Shown here: in pieces, positions 47,198 to 60,069 of the stretch
How the letters are laid out: each line of letters opens with the position of its first letter
Position numbering within the stretch: the first letter of the stretch is position 1
Assembly: GCA_905250115.1 (NCBI GenBank)
Contig: CAJNOI010000047.1
Location: forward strand, 520,433 to 584,432
Direction: 5' to 3'
DNA length: 64,000 nt
Source of the DNA: Adineta steineri
Lineage: Eukaryota; Rotifera; Eurotatoria; Adinetida; Adinetidae
Program-made: the position numbers and the translations under genes
The notes under the pieces: model-generated
Told to the model about the DNA's origin: nothing
Databases searched by the model: none
Seen by the model: only the letters and a program-made list of their open reading frames with translations

Positions 47198-48354
47198 GTT
47201 CCGGCTTTGTGCATGACTAGAAGGACTAAAAAAAACAGAATATGTCTATTAAATAACATCATTGATACACGTGTTCTAATGATTAACCAACTAGATATAT
47301 ATATATGCTTTTTAAAAGTTATTTTTGTTTATAACTGAAGGGCAATTTTATATTGTGTTAAATGCAAATTAAATATGTATATTGATAGATATATATTCTG
47401 TTATCAAGAGTAGACAAAAAAAAGGAATATAAGATAGAAGATGACGCATTGATTTCTAAGCTCACCTTCTTTATTTCAAACTTTCTTTTTCTACTCTTCA
47501 TTCAATATAGTCCCGTTGTTAGGTCAAATATGTGAAGAAAAATGTAAAGTGTGTGCATAAGACGGGAGAGAGAACAACGGTCGGATGAATGGAAATAAGA
47601 ACGGTAAAAAAAAATGAAGACGAGTTTGAAAAGAGCGCGCACGTAGAATAAAGAGAACAGAAGAAAGAGAGAGGAGAAATTCTGGGCACTTGCATCTAAC
47701 TCTATGAAGTACAGAACAAACTAAATGGACGAAAGCTTCATATCGAAAAAGGAACATTGAATAGTAGGACAGTCTATTCTTATTGTTCTTTCGTTCTGTT
47801 GTTCTTTTACTATTCAAATTACTAAATGAACAGAATGAAAGCATGGGAGAGAGTTAAATCACGATTACATCGTTCGAATTCAACGATCTATAACATCGTA
47901 GTGTCAGTACAATTCGGTGATTTATATCATAAATTATTTAATACATAAAAAAGCATACATTATTATATACTTGATATAACCTCCTACGAAAGTCGTTACT
48001 TTAAATGTATTCTCATGTTCTATGACTCACACATGTTACATAAAAAAGCAAGCAAAATGAATCAGATTTTTTTTAAGTTAAAGAAAAAAAGACGACGATG
48101 TTAATGTAGACTTCATTTCTTATGTAACAAGATATTCTTTTTTACATATAATCATTTCCTATAGGCACACATCGACATCCGCATTGTTGACAATTTTTTG
48201 TACATATTTGAATATATATTACTTGTATTTATACAATATATTATTGATATCATGTGCTAAAATGGAAAACTAAGATATGCACAACGAAAAATATTATATT
48301 AAGAATGAATACTAAAAAAGATAAATGAAATAAAAATACAAAGTGAAACAAGAT
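47198..48354. other. Intergenic, no gene seen
   Basis: Between two minus-strand genes. It contains a purine-rich stretch (47520-47700). No coding exon or element recognised. It should contain the protease promoter. Confidence 0.45.
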
Positions 48355-51300
48355 TTATTCTTGAGGTTGATCTAAATCATGATAATCTGTCATATAATTA
48401 TGATAACTATTTGATAAAAATCTATTTTTTATCTTTTGTTGTTGTAGAAAAGCAGTTGATTTTGTATAATTATTATTTTTCGTATTTATTGATGATAGAA
48501 ATGATTCTGTTGAATTTCTAATTGGTAATGTATTGATATGTTTCTATAGAATGAAGTCTTTATTTTAAAATATATTCAAAAAGAAAAAAAAAAGAAAAGA
48601 TCTCCCATTCTATTCTATTCACAAAAAGAGAACAAAGAATAAATGTAAAATAAAAACAAAATACAAATGATTAGCAATCAAAAAACTCACATGAATTGAT
48701 TTTTCTTTTTTATCTTTGGAAATTTTTTTATCAAATGATATATTTGATTTCAGTTCAATGGATTGATTTATATCAGTTGATAATAAATCTGAAAAACGTG
48801 ATTTTCGTCGCTTTTTTTTGTTGCGATCAACATCTTTGATTATAAAAATGATATTCAGCAACACTAAATTCATTTAATTTATTACAAGTACTACTTGTTA
48901 TTATTTGTTTCTTATTTTTATCATCTTGATGATCATCATCATCAACATCCATATTTTCTTCTATTAAATTATCATCTGTTACTCTTGTTGTTGAAACAGC
49001 AGACGTATTTCCATGTATCATTTGCCATTCAGTCAGAGCAATGCGATGATTATCAATAAATTGTTGAATTAGATCGTCACGTTTATGGGCTTTTAATATT
49101 TCTGTAGTTGATATGAAAATTGAAGAAATATTATCTGCAGTTGAAGAATGGCGCATACGTTCGAGAGAGTCGCTTATTAATTTAAGTAAATCTTCATTGG
49201 CACTAAATTATTTTATATTTAGATCATCGATAAGTTGTATTCAGATATATTAACTTACTATTGAACTGACGTTCTTTCTGTGTTAATTGATTGCATTGCT
49301 CTATTTTTATTTCTTAGTAAGCGTGGATCTCGTATTATAGTTGTATCTTGTAATGCAATAGGTTTATATATTAGATTATTTAATAGCTGATTTTCATTCG
49401 AACGATTTATTGATTTTGTACGTCTTTTTTCAGTTCCAATAATAACAAGAAATAATTGTTTGGCTTCAAATTGAACAGGTAGAAATAATGATGATAATAC
49501 ATCTGATGAACAATCTTTTGTATCAGCTGCTAAAATATACATATGACGAATACGTGATGTAGCACTACATTTACTAATCACAGCAGCTCGTTTTGATCCC
49601 TCTATTATATCATAATATTGTAGAAAAATATCATTATCAGTAGTATTTGATGATGATGATGAAGTCAATGTTAATATAATAATATCACGAATAGCAAGTG
49701 ATACATGAATATAATCCCAAAGATCTTTTAATCGAAGTCGTCCAAGAATAATAAGTTGTTCAGGAATATTGTCAATTAGATAATTACTTTCACCATAAAC
49801 ATGAACAGATTGACATGGAATTTTTATATCAGATGGACGAATAAGTCCACGCCATTGATTTGGTAAACGAGTATTTGATGTTGATGGTTGTCTAAATATT
49901 AATAAGAACGAAAATTATTAGCCCTTAAAACAGTTGTCAAACACGCAAACCTAGCTCTTAGAATGTGTAATTCTTCAAGCCTAATTAGTTACTCGAATAT
50001 TTATATCTTCTGATATCATTAGAAATAATCCTAAACTATAGTTTAGAACAACTTTGCACGCTTTTAACTCTTCTACTAAGGTATTCTGACATTAAAATAT
50101 CATTAGAGTGAACTTACAGTGATTCTGAATCATATTAGAAACTCACGCGCACAAAAAATTATGAAGATCATATTCCACCAAGGCCATCTGGGTGAAAAAA
50201 ATATTTAGTCACACCCAGTAGTTCTAACCACGGTAGGTGCATATTGAGGGTCCAAAATCTCTATTCTCTTCGGCTTTTAAGGGTTAAAGTTTTACATAGA
50301 AAAATCAAAAACAATTTACATAGGTAATGTTTCATTTTGAACTTTTGATGGATTATAATCATCACGAACAACATGTTGATAAGGATTAGTATCTTCCGTA
50401 TTATCAGTAGGTGATTGATTTAAATTATTAGTTAAATCATCTTCATCATCATCATAAATTAATGCATCGGCGCCAGTTGGACTTTCTGGTTCAATATAAT
50501 CATTATCGGAATCATCTGCTACACGTGAAGAATTTATGGGTTCAGTTATTGAAGTTGGAGGTAAATCTTTCAAAGATTCATTTGAATCAATTGTTTTTAA
50601 TACAGGTGTATACGGAAGATTTTCTATCAAAACAAAAAGAAAAACTATAACAAATTTATTGAACAAAAAAATCTTTACCGGAAACTGTTAATTTAAGTTT
50701 TTCATTTGAAATTGAAACAATTGGTGTGGAATTTTTATCAATATCTTTTTGAGAACTATTTAACAATTGTTTATCTTTAGTTTTATCAATATTATCTTCG
50801 GATACACTTTTCTCTTTCTGTAAAATATAATAAATAAATCAATAAAAATTCTTTTTCTTTGATTTTCTTACTGATTTGATCATTGAGAAAAATATATGAT
50901 TATCAATAAAACCTTGTTGAATAATTTTAAGTCTTGCACGTCTTGCCATTTCTTCCGCTGTCTGTTGTTCAGCATTAATAATCATTTGAACTTCTTTTTC
51001 AAATTGATCTTTACGTTTTTCTTTTTCCTCTAAAATAAAACAAAACAAAATAAAATATTTTTCTTACACAAAAAACTACCTGGTGGTAACATATCTTCAG
51101 CTTTCATTGCAACAATTTCTTTCGCTGTGATTTCATTTGAAAGAATTTGTTTATAAAAAAACTATCAAAATATGTAAATTTTATCAAAAATATTTTTGTT
51201 CTATATTTAATATACATTATTATTTATATTACTAATATTCGCAAGTAATGAACGAAATTTATTTTTATATGAATTATCAACTTTACCATAAACACGAAAC

Positions 51301-53093
51301 ATTTCCTGTTCGATTTTATTAATTATTACTTGAATATTTTCATTTATGAGATTTTCTTCACCATTTTTTTTCAATCTAAATTTATTAAATCAAAATATGA
51401 TCAATCACGAAACATTACATACCGTAGTAGAATTTTGTCATATAAAGTTGTTGTAACTTTTGATCGAATATCATCAGTATTATCAGAAATTTTATTATTT
51501 ATTTGTTTTCTAACTTGTATCGGATTCTTTTTAATCGGTATTGATTTAATATTAGATGTAATTGACGAAGATACAACTTTTGATTTATTTGTATTATTAA
51601 TCGATGATAATGATCGTGTTAAATCTTTCGGTTGATTTTTTAATAATAGTATTGCTTGTTTTGATGATGATCGAAGAATTTTATATGATGGATGTTGATT
51701 CATCCAACGAGATAAATCTTCTATTTGAGGAACTAAGTTTTTTTCAAGGATTTTGTTAGTTTTACATTCATATAATAAAATATCTTCACGAGATGGAATT
51801 TCTTCATTATCCTAATTTGATTAAATAAGATAAAATCCAATTAGAAATTTTTTATAGTACTACTTTGCTTCGTTGAATAGATTGTAATGTATCATTAATA
51901 TGACGACGAATACAATCAGATGAACAATACATCCAATCTGATTTCGATTGATTATTACAATTTTTAACAATACAATTCGTTTGTATTTTCTAAAATATGT
52001 GAGAATTTTTTCGATTTCAAATACATATTTTCATCTATAATATTTACTATGAATGAATCTTGTTGAAATGAACTATTTCGCTTTAGTTTTTTCTTTAATC
52101 CATTGTGTAAAACACGTTTTTCTTTAGTTTTTGAAGATTTACGATGGAAATGTTTTCGTTTTGTTAGAATTGATTTATCCGTTGATTTCACGGTAGAATG
52201 TGATACATCTAGCAATATGTTTAAAATAATAAATGTACTTGCCATGGCTCTATTAAGGAATCTCTTATGAAAATAGATAGCTTCTCTATTTTCGATGTAG
52301 ATTGAATCTTAGAAATGTTTCGTATCTTTTTATTATAGAACATAACATTACCTTGACATAATGGACATATAAATTGATCAGTATGCATTTCAAGTATTTT
52401 CGCTTGCTCTTTAGTAATTCCAATACTAGAATTCGCAAAATAAAACAAACCTTTTTCCAGTTTTAGTATGAAACAAATCGAATTCATTTACCAATCACCA
52501 TGATACCAATTAGCACATGAATCACAACGTAGCATAAGTCTTGAATGATCCCATGGTTTTTGACATATACACCAAAGACGACGATGTGCTTGATCATCAT
52601 TATCATCTGATTTTTCACCATCATCACCACCATCATCATCACTATCATCAATTGATAAATCAATGATATCGTGTGTATTGGAATTACTAGAACAGGGCCG
52701 CATATTATTCTTATTGAATGATGATGAACCAGGAAGAGAAAAGATGGATTGATGAATCTCCTCATACATTCCTCGTTCGAGAGCACGATAATTTAATTTT
52801 GTTCGATTAGTACGTTGCGGATATGTTTTATGATTATTTTCATATGCGCTAAAATCATTGATATTCTACTCGTTTCTGATAAGAAGAAGAATAAATAAAC
52901 TTAACTGTAAATCTTTTGTTGAATCACTTTTTTTAACGTTTGATATACAGTGAATATTTGTATTATTGTTAGACAAACCTGCAATTTATGGAATAAGAAA
53001 CAAGTGACTAATGGAAATATGAAGAGAAAAAGCCACTGCTATATGAAAACGAAATAAGAATATTTTCACACCTGTTGAAGAATGATTAATCAT
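48355..53093 (-). CDS. PHD/TFIIS-M/SPOC protein of the PHF3/DIDO1 family
   Basis: A multi-exon gene; the N-terminal exons 53072-53093, 52906-52978 and 52492-52848 and the last exon 48355-48543 are firm, inner borders less so. Order on the protein: KTYPQRTNRTKLNYRALERG motif; acidic Ser/Asp stretch; PHD finger (WCICQKPW, RCDSCANWYHGDC, FICPLC); a small Cys/His motif (CIVKNCN, YCSSDCIRRH; about 51880-51965); TFIIS central domain (LSRWMNQHPS, then IRSKVTTTLYDKIL, KFRSLLANI; about 50900-51750); SPOC domain (WRGLIRPSDIKI, IPEQLIILGRLRLKDLWDYI, VQFEAKQLFLVIIG; about 49300-49890); and a basic tail. In vertebrates this family binds RNA polymerase II (SPOC reads the phosphorylated CTD) and regulates elongation and mRNA processing. 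One intron contains a probable MITE. Confidence 0.83.
49921..50284. mobile_element. Possible TA-flanked MITE in an intron
   Basis: The ends gcccttaaaa (49921-49930) and ttttaagggt (50275-50284) are inverted with one mismatch and are flanked by TA on both sides (49919-49920, 50285-50286). This fits a mariner-type non-autonomous element. It explains why this intron is about 430 nt when its neighbours are about 50. No transposase. Confidence 0.5.
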
Positions 53094-55800
53094 GTGTAAG
53101 AAAAACGAGAAGATAATGTAAATAACTCGTCTTAGTAACAATAAAATCTACTTTTTATTTGCTAAACTACATAAGTATTTTTCGAAATCAAATTTAGCGC
53201 GAACAAATCAATCATTCAATTTTCATTTCGTTCTATTAAATATCACATCGGAATTTAAATATCTAACGTCGAGTTAGTTAGCTAGTTAGTTATTTGTTAA
53301 TATAATTCATTTTGATAGATGAACATCAAATGAGAATTGTTGGGTAAAATTGGATATTCGTGTTTTTATTGTGCCTCAGTTGTGAATATCCTTTATTACT
53401 TACCATCGTAAAATATTCGATTTTTTTTGTCATACATATAATGTTTTTTCTATTTTCATATGAACTGTAAATCTATTTATGAACGAAAATTTTTCGATAT
53501 TACAAAAGAGGTCGCCAATATTCAATTTAAATAAGTTTTAGTATTTAATCTACCTTTAACCAGTGCAATAAAATAAAAATAGATTTTGTTATCTATTATC
53601 ATATCTTTTAAAAAAGTATCGAGCATGCATATATCGATTTTGAATTGTTAATTGTAGTAAGCAATTTTATAGCGAGTTTGATGATTATTTACCTTTCGGC
53701 ATACCCTTTGAAATATTATTCATATACTGAATATTCTTCGAAAAACGACATTTCCAAAATTTCAAATGAAATATTGTTAGAACAGTTAGAGATGTGAGTA
53801 TCTATTGTTCTTTAGATTCATAAATTTAAACAAAAAATTGTCCTATATTTTATCAATCATATGATGACTAATGATTAGTAACAAGTTATTGGCCTTGTTT
53901 TCAATTCGTTTGCGAGTAGTAAGTTGTTCATGCACTCGATATGTATCTTTTTTATCAATAACCAATCATTTATCAAGCTTATTTGAGCGTCGTTAGGTCT
54001 TGATGATAGTTATTCATTGATTTTAGTATTTGTTAAGAATATTTCATATAGAAAAACAGAAGATTCAATACGAGAAATATTTTATACAATCGAACTTGTC
54101 TTATCATTTTATATTATATTTAATTATCAAACAGAAAATTCCAAAATATATCTATAAATACAAATCGGAATTTAAATGTCATATTAGATGGAGTATTCTA
54201 AAATATGTGTATGAACAATCAATGAATGATTGAATTATTTTATTTTTATTTCATAGTCCATCATAACAAGTTATTGATATAATAAAATAACTAGGTGGCA
54301 CACGAGTTGAGCTTGTATGCAAAAAATTGATGCGAAACCTTTTCAATTATCACAAAAGTAATAAATCGTACATAAAAATAGTTTTGTTTATTATTCTTTC
54401 TGTAAACATTGAATCAACTTCTTTTAAAATAATCGAATTACTTCATTCTTTTCTTAAGAAAAAGAAATCTTACGGAGGAATATGTAAATATTGTGCTCTG
54501 CATTACATTCAAAGCTTCCAATGCGTCAAAATACAAATATTTCATATATTAGCAAAACTCTTTAGATTTTTAATTCTTCAATGTCGAATGAAAAGCTCTT
54601 TTTATGAGCAGTAGATCGAGAATAAAATATTTTTGTAAGATAAAATATGATGGAGAAGATGATTGAAAATTTATTTTTTAAAACATTTTCTAAGTCGTCT
54701 AATTATTAGTTTCTTACATATTTAATCACTTATTCATTTTCGGTGAATTATCTTGACTCAAAATAAAAACAAAAATATACATTCATCTATCAGAATAATT
54801 CTAAAAATGAAAGATTAAATGATAGTATAAAATAGGGCATAGTATCTAGGACAAGAATAAATAGAGTAAAATTTAGTTCTTTTTTGTGGATAGATAGATG
54901 TAAATAAGAACATAATATATATTGCTTACTTTTCATATCCCAAGAGATTCATAGGAAGTTAGCTTTATTTCGTTTTTACTTTATTCTTTTTCATCCTTTG
55001 TAATTCGTTAATTATTCTTACTATCTTCAGTGTGAAAATAGAGGAAAACCAGTATTTATACTCACACACTCTCAAGATGGTTAAAGAGTAAAATGCATTT
55101 TTATAGATACTCTATTTTTAAGAGCTTCTTTAATAATGAAAGGTGTGTTTTAAATAAAAAATACCTTTCTAACAGTGTCTTCTAATATATTTCTTTCTAA
55201 TCTGCTTTTCTATAGACTCTAATAGTCATATCATTGTGGAATGAAATGATCAATGAAACAAATGGTTTCTTTAAGATTGCTAACTGTATCTGTAGAAGCT
55301 TTTCTGTTAATAGAGTTCATTTATTCATGTAACATATTCCCGATTGAAAGATGAGATTTCTGTTGTTATTTGATCTTATCTATTTAAAAAAATTGTAAGA
55401 CAACTATTGCGTATTTCTAACAAATAATAGTTATCTATGTGATGTTTTTCTGTAGTAGAGAATGGTGACTAAAGATAGATATGGCTGTGAATATTTTATT
55501 CATCGTCATTGATACATCAACCCACAAACACGGTACAATACGCTAAATTTCTATTGATATTTACAATCTGTATCATATTCCAATAAGCTTGTTATAGTAA
55601 AACGCAAATTGTTTATTTTAGTTCAAATGCATAGAAGATATATTTTATATTTGCTAGTAACTCAGAATTATCGTCGCAATACATATTAAATGTGAAAAGA
55701 AGCTGTTTTATTTAGTCTTTCTGTAAAAATTACAAGAAAAATAATCGGATGATTGTCTTTAGATATTGATTCGTCATCCAAATACATTTATTATTACCAT
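53094..55800. other. Gene-free stretch (2.7 kb)
   Basis: Upstream of the PHF3/DIDO1-like gene and downstream of the F-box/LRR gene. AT-rich, with no coding exon, RNA gene or transposon end recognised. Confidence 0.5.
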
Positions 55801-58800
55801 TCACGGTTTTCTTTCACTTCTATTGCGTCTAATAAATCCATTGATCTCATGCATAGTATCACCTCCAATGTATTGAGATCCGATATTCAGTTCGGTAAGT
55901 GTCTAGGTGAAAAAATGAAGCTAATGACACGATACAGTTGAAGAGATAGTGACAATTACTCTATTATGTTGCAATGCATCACTGAAATGTTGTCCTCCGA
56001 CATATCCAATATCATTACACCAGAGGTCTAGTGTGGTAAGTGTCTAAATGAATATGTGAAGGTAAAGATACGATATAGATGAAGTCATAATAAAAAATAC
56101 TGTGTTGCATCGTAATGCATCGGCCAAATGTTGTGCTCCAACAACTTCGCAGCGAATATTACCGAGATTCAGTATAGTGAGTGTCTACATGAAAAAGTGA
56201 AAGTAAAGGTCCGATATAAATGAAGAGAGAATGATAATTACCTTATTATGCTGTAATGCATGGGCCAAATGCTGTGCTCCAACATCACCCATTTGATAAC
56301 TATTTTGGAGAACTAATGTCGTGAGTGTCTAGACGGATAAAACCGAGGTAAAGATACGATACAGTTGAGAAGATAACGAGAATTACTGTGTTATGCAATA
56401 ATGCATCACTCAAATGTTGTGCTCCAACATATCCGATTCCACTTGACGCGAGCTGTAGTGTGGTAAGTGTCTAGACGAAAGCATGGAGGTGGAAACATGT
56501 TGCAGTTAAGGAGATAGTGACAATTACTGTATTATGTTGTAATGCATGAGCCAAATGTTGTGCTCCCACATCTCCGATTTCATTAGTGCTGAGATCTAGT
56601 GTGACGAGTGTCTAGAGAGAAATGGGCAAGTAAAGACGCTATATAGATAAAGAGAGAATGACATTTACTGTATTGTGCTGTAGTGCATGAGCCAAATGTT
56701 GTGCTCCAATCTCACCGATGGGATTACTTTGGAGATCTAGTGTCGTGAGTGTCTAAATGAAACAGTGGAAATAAAGACACGATATTTGAAAACAGAGTAA
56801 CAATTACTGCGTTCCGTTGTAATGCATCAGCCAAATGTTGTACTCCAATATCTCCGATCTTGTTAAATTGGAGTTCTAGTGTGGTGAGTGTCTAGATGAA
56901 AAAAGTGGAGGTAACGACAGAGTATAGCTAAAGCGAGAGCGACAATTACTGTATTGTATCGTAATGCATCAGCTAAATGTCGTGCTGTAACATCTCCGAT
57001 TTTATTAGTTCTGAGATTTAGTGTAGTAAGCGTCTATATGAAAAAATACAGAAAAATATACGATACAGTTAAAGGGAGAGTGGTAATTACTCTGTTGTAT
57101 AGTAATCCATCACCTAAATGTTGTGCTGCAACATCTCCGATATCATTATATCCAAGATTTAANNNNNNNNNNTGACAATTACTTTATTGTGTTGTAATGC
57201 ATCACTCAAATGTTGTGCTCCAACAGGTCCAATGTGATTACTTTCAAGATTTAGTGTGATGAGCGTCTAGATGAAAAGGTAGAGATAAAGACACGACATA
57301 ATTTAAGAGAGAGTGACAATTACTGTGTTGTGTCGTAGTGCATCACCTAAATGTTGCGCACCAACATGCTCGATTTGATTAAAATGGAGATCTAATGTGG
57401 TTAGTGTCTAGATAAAAAGGTGGAGGTACAAACATGACACAGTTAAATAGAGAATGGCAATTACGGTGTTGTGTTGTAATGCATTAGCGAAATGTTGTGC
57501 TGCAATATCGTCGATGGCATTAGATTCGAGATATAGTGTGGTGAGTCCCTAGATGAAAATGTGAAGATAAAGACATGCTACAGTCAAAGAGAGATAATTA
57601 TAATTACTGTGTTGTGTCGCAATGCATCACTCATATGTTGTGCTCCAACAGCTCCAATATAATTACTTTTGAGATTTAGCGTAGCAAGTGTCTACATAAA
57701 AAGGTCGAGATAAAGACACAATACAATTAAAGCGAAAGAGACAGAGTGACAATCACCATGTTGTGCTGTAATGCATTACCCAAATGCTGTGCTCCATCAG
57801 CGTACATGTTATTATTTGCGAGATTTAGTGTGACGAGTGTCTAGATGAGAAGGCAGTGGTGGTAAAGGCACGATACAGTTAAAGAAAGAATAATGATTAC
57901 TGTGTTGTGTTGTAATGCATCACACAAATATTGTGCTCCAAGGGGTGTGATGTTATTACCTTCGAGATCTAGTGTAATGAGTTTCTAGATGCAAAGATGG
58001 AGGTAAATACACGATATATTTAAAGGGGAAAATGGCAATTACTGTGTTGTGTCGTAATGCATTACCAACATGTTGTGCACCAGCATCTTGGATTTTATTA
58101 AAGTGCAGATCTAGCGTAGTTAGTGTCTAAATGAAAATGTGAAGGTAAAGACATGGTATAATTAAATAAAGACAGAGAGTGGCAATTACTGTGTTATACT
58201 GTAATGCATCACTTAAATGTTGTGCTCCAACATCTCGAATTTCATTCATCCAGAGCTCTAGTGTGGTTAGTGTCTAGATGAAAAAGTACAGGTAACGATA
58301 CGATACAGTTAAAGAGAGATAGTAGTAGTTACTTTGTTGTGCTGTAATGCATCAGCCAAATGTTGTACTCCAGTATCTCCGATTTTATTACGTGAGATAT
58401 CGAGTGTGATGAGAGTCTAGATGAGAAAGTGAAAATAAAGATATGTTATAGTTAAAGAGAGAATGACAATTACTGCGTTGTGCTGCAATGCATTACTCAT
58501 ATGTTTTGCTCCAACATCTCCGATTTGATTCTCAAGGAGAAGGAGTTTCGTGAGTGTCTAGATGAGAAAATGATGGTAAATAGATGATATAGATGAAGAG
58601 AGAATGACACTTACTGTGTTATGTCGTAATCCATTCGCCAAATATTCTGCTCCAACAGGTCCAATAGAATTCTGATTGAGATTTAGTGTGAGGAGTGTCT
58701 AGATAAAAAAGTAGAGATAAAGACATGATACATTTAGAAACGGAGTGGCAATTACTGTGTTGCACTGTAATGCAGTACCCAAATGTTGTGCTTCAAGATC

Positions 58801-59590
58801 TCCGATTTCATTTTCTGAGAGATCTAGAGAGGTCAGTGTCTAAATGAAAAGATGCAAGAAAGATATAAGATGAACGAAAAGGCAGAATAATTGGTTGCTG
58901 TTATTTGCGTTTAATTTAGTGAAATGAATATGTCTTTGACGTAGTACGCTGTACAGTGCTCAAGATTGTCGTATGAACATTCAGGCGAAAAAGATACTAC
59001 GAGGAGTGAAGCATGCTTAGAAATTTGTCACCTGTTAGTTTCTGTTATTCTTCTATAGGGTTACATCATGTTTGTAGATGACAATGTAGTACAGAGATAG
59101 TTTCAACTGTATTAGAGTAAGGTGAATTATTTATTAGTATCCTATGAATATGACAAAGTTAATGTGGGGGTTGTTGTAAGTCAATCTTCTTCCTCTTTAC
59201 ATCCAGTCTTCCATACTATCAGATGGACATTTATGTAAGATTAAGAGTGCTTGGATACATGTGAAAAAATAAATAATAATTTTTTGTCTCTTTTCTTCGT
59301 TCTTATCTAAATATTGTATGTCGATGACATCGTATCTAGTTTGAAACGTGAAATATTTAGCTGAGATTGAAAGGAATGCAAAATAATTTGAAAGTCAATA
59401 GATAAAAATTAGACTGTGATGATAGAAAAAAGTTTACCCGATATCGATCATAAGTGTCTATGATGCTATCGAGGTGTCGACACACATTTCTCATTGAGCA
59501 TACAATTGTGTAAGCCGTTTGATGATCCAAAACTCGGTAGATAATTTCTACCGGTAATGTAAGAAAGTTGACGGCAGTTTGGTTTACCAT
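55801..59590 (-). CDS. F-box protein with about 21 single-exon LRR (RI-type) repeats
   Basis: Exon 1 (59438-59590) encodes 51 residues with an F-box-like motif (FLTLPVEIIYRVLDHQ). After an intron of about 600 nt comes an array of LRR exons from 58839 down to 55960, then a terminal exon (55801-55902) ending RRNRSERKP. Each array exon is 84 nt (one of 87, 56242-56328), starts and ends in phase 0 and encodes one 28-residue ribonuclease-inhibitor LRR of the form TLTTLELxxNKIGDVGAQHLADALQHNT. Examples: 58756-58839, 58615-58698, 57324-57407, 56950-57033, 56808-56891. Introns are about 55-80 nt. One repeat is interrupted by a 10-N gap. F-box plus LRR suggests an SCF substrate receptor. An undetected exon between 58840 and 59437 is possible. 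Confidence 0.82.
55960..58839 (-). repeat. Tandem exon/intron array (unit about 140 bp)
   Basis: About 21 direct repeats, each an 84-nt LRR exon plus a short intron. Low exon ends, in order: 55960, 56101, 56242, 56387, 56528, 56669, 56808, 56950, 57091, 57183, 57324, 57465, 57608, 57757, 57901, 58043, 58190, 58333, 58474, 58615, 58756. Introns also resemble one another (gatgaaaaagtggaggtaaagacacgatac-like), so whole exon+intron units were duplicated. Confidence 0.9.
57163..57172. other. Assembly gap (10 N)
   Basis: A ten-N spacer inside an LRR exon. The next unit starts closer than the usual 141-bp step, so the true gap size is probably different, as expected for a collapsed or badly resolved tandem repeat. 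Confidence 0.95.
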
Positions 59591-60069
59591 TATAGATTGT
59601 TGATGAACTATTTGCTGTGTATAGGTTTATATGTTGATTGTATAATGTAGTGTTGTTTTTTCTTCCCATTCAATAAATACATGTGCGTCATGGATCATAT
59701 ATTTTATATGAGGTCGCAATTACTAGTCAGACGAAAAAAATGAAAAATAAATAGGTCACTAAATCAATGACAGAATGGTAATAAGAATAATATAACTAAT
59801 GCTTTTATTATGATTATTTTAGGGATACGAAATGATATATAATAGGCATACCTCTTGAAAAAAATAAAAGATGAAAATTATTAATAGTATAAATGTTGTG
59901 CTTCGCACTGCCTTGATAAATCATGCTGCATTTGCTTTTTAAAATAAATGAACATCATTTTTTCAGTCATTATATAAACGTGAATAATCGTTTTTTGTAT
60001 TTATTTCAATTTTTACACAGAAAAGAAAGAACAGTTACATCATACAAACAAAAACAAAAAAAACGAAAT
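59591..60069. other. Intergenic, no gene seen
   Basis: Between the F-box/LRR start and the 3' end of SMU1, both on the minus strand. No feature recognised beyond the presumed promoter of the F-box gene. Confidence 0.45.

Noticed and set aside
47524-47844. 106-codon minus-strand frame rich in Ser/Leu/Phe
   Set aside because: Arises from purine-rich plus-strand sequence; no initiation or family evidence.
54030-54614. Two short plus-strand frames in the 2.7-kb gene-free stretch
   Set aside because: AT-driven composition, no domain or splice support.
55801-59590. Direct-repeat array considered as a CRISPR or satellite
   Set aside because: The about 140-bp period is explained by an 84-nt coding LRR exon with conserved splice sites plus a short intron; repeats are not identical spacers and the array is coding.
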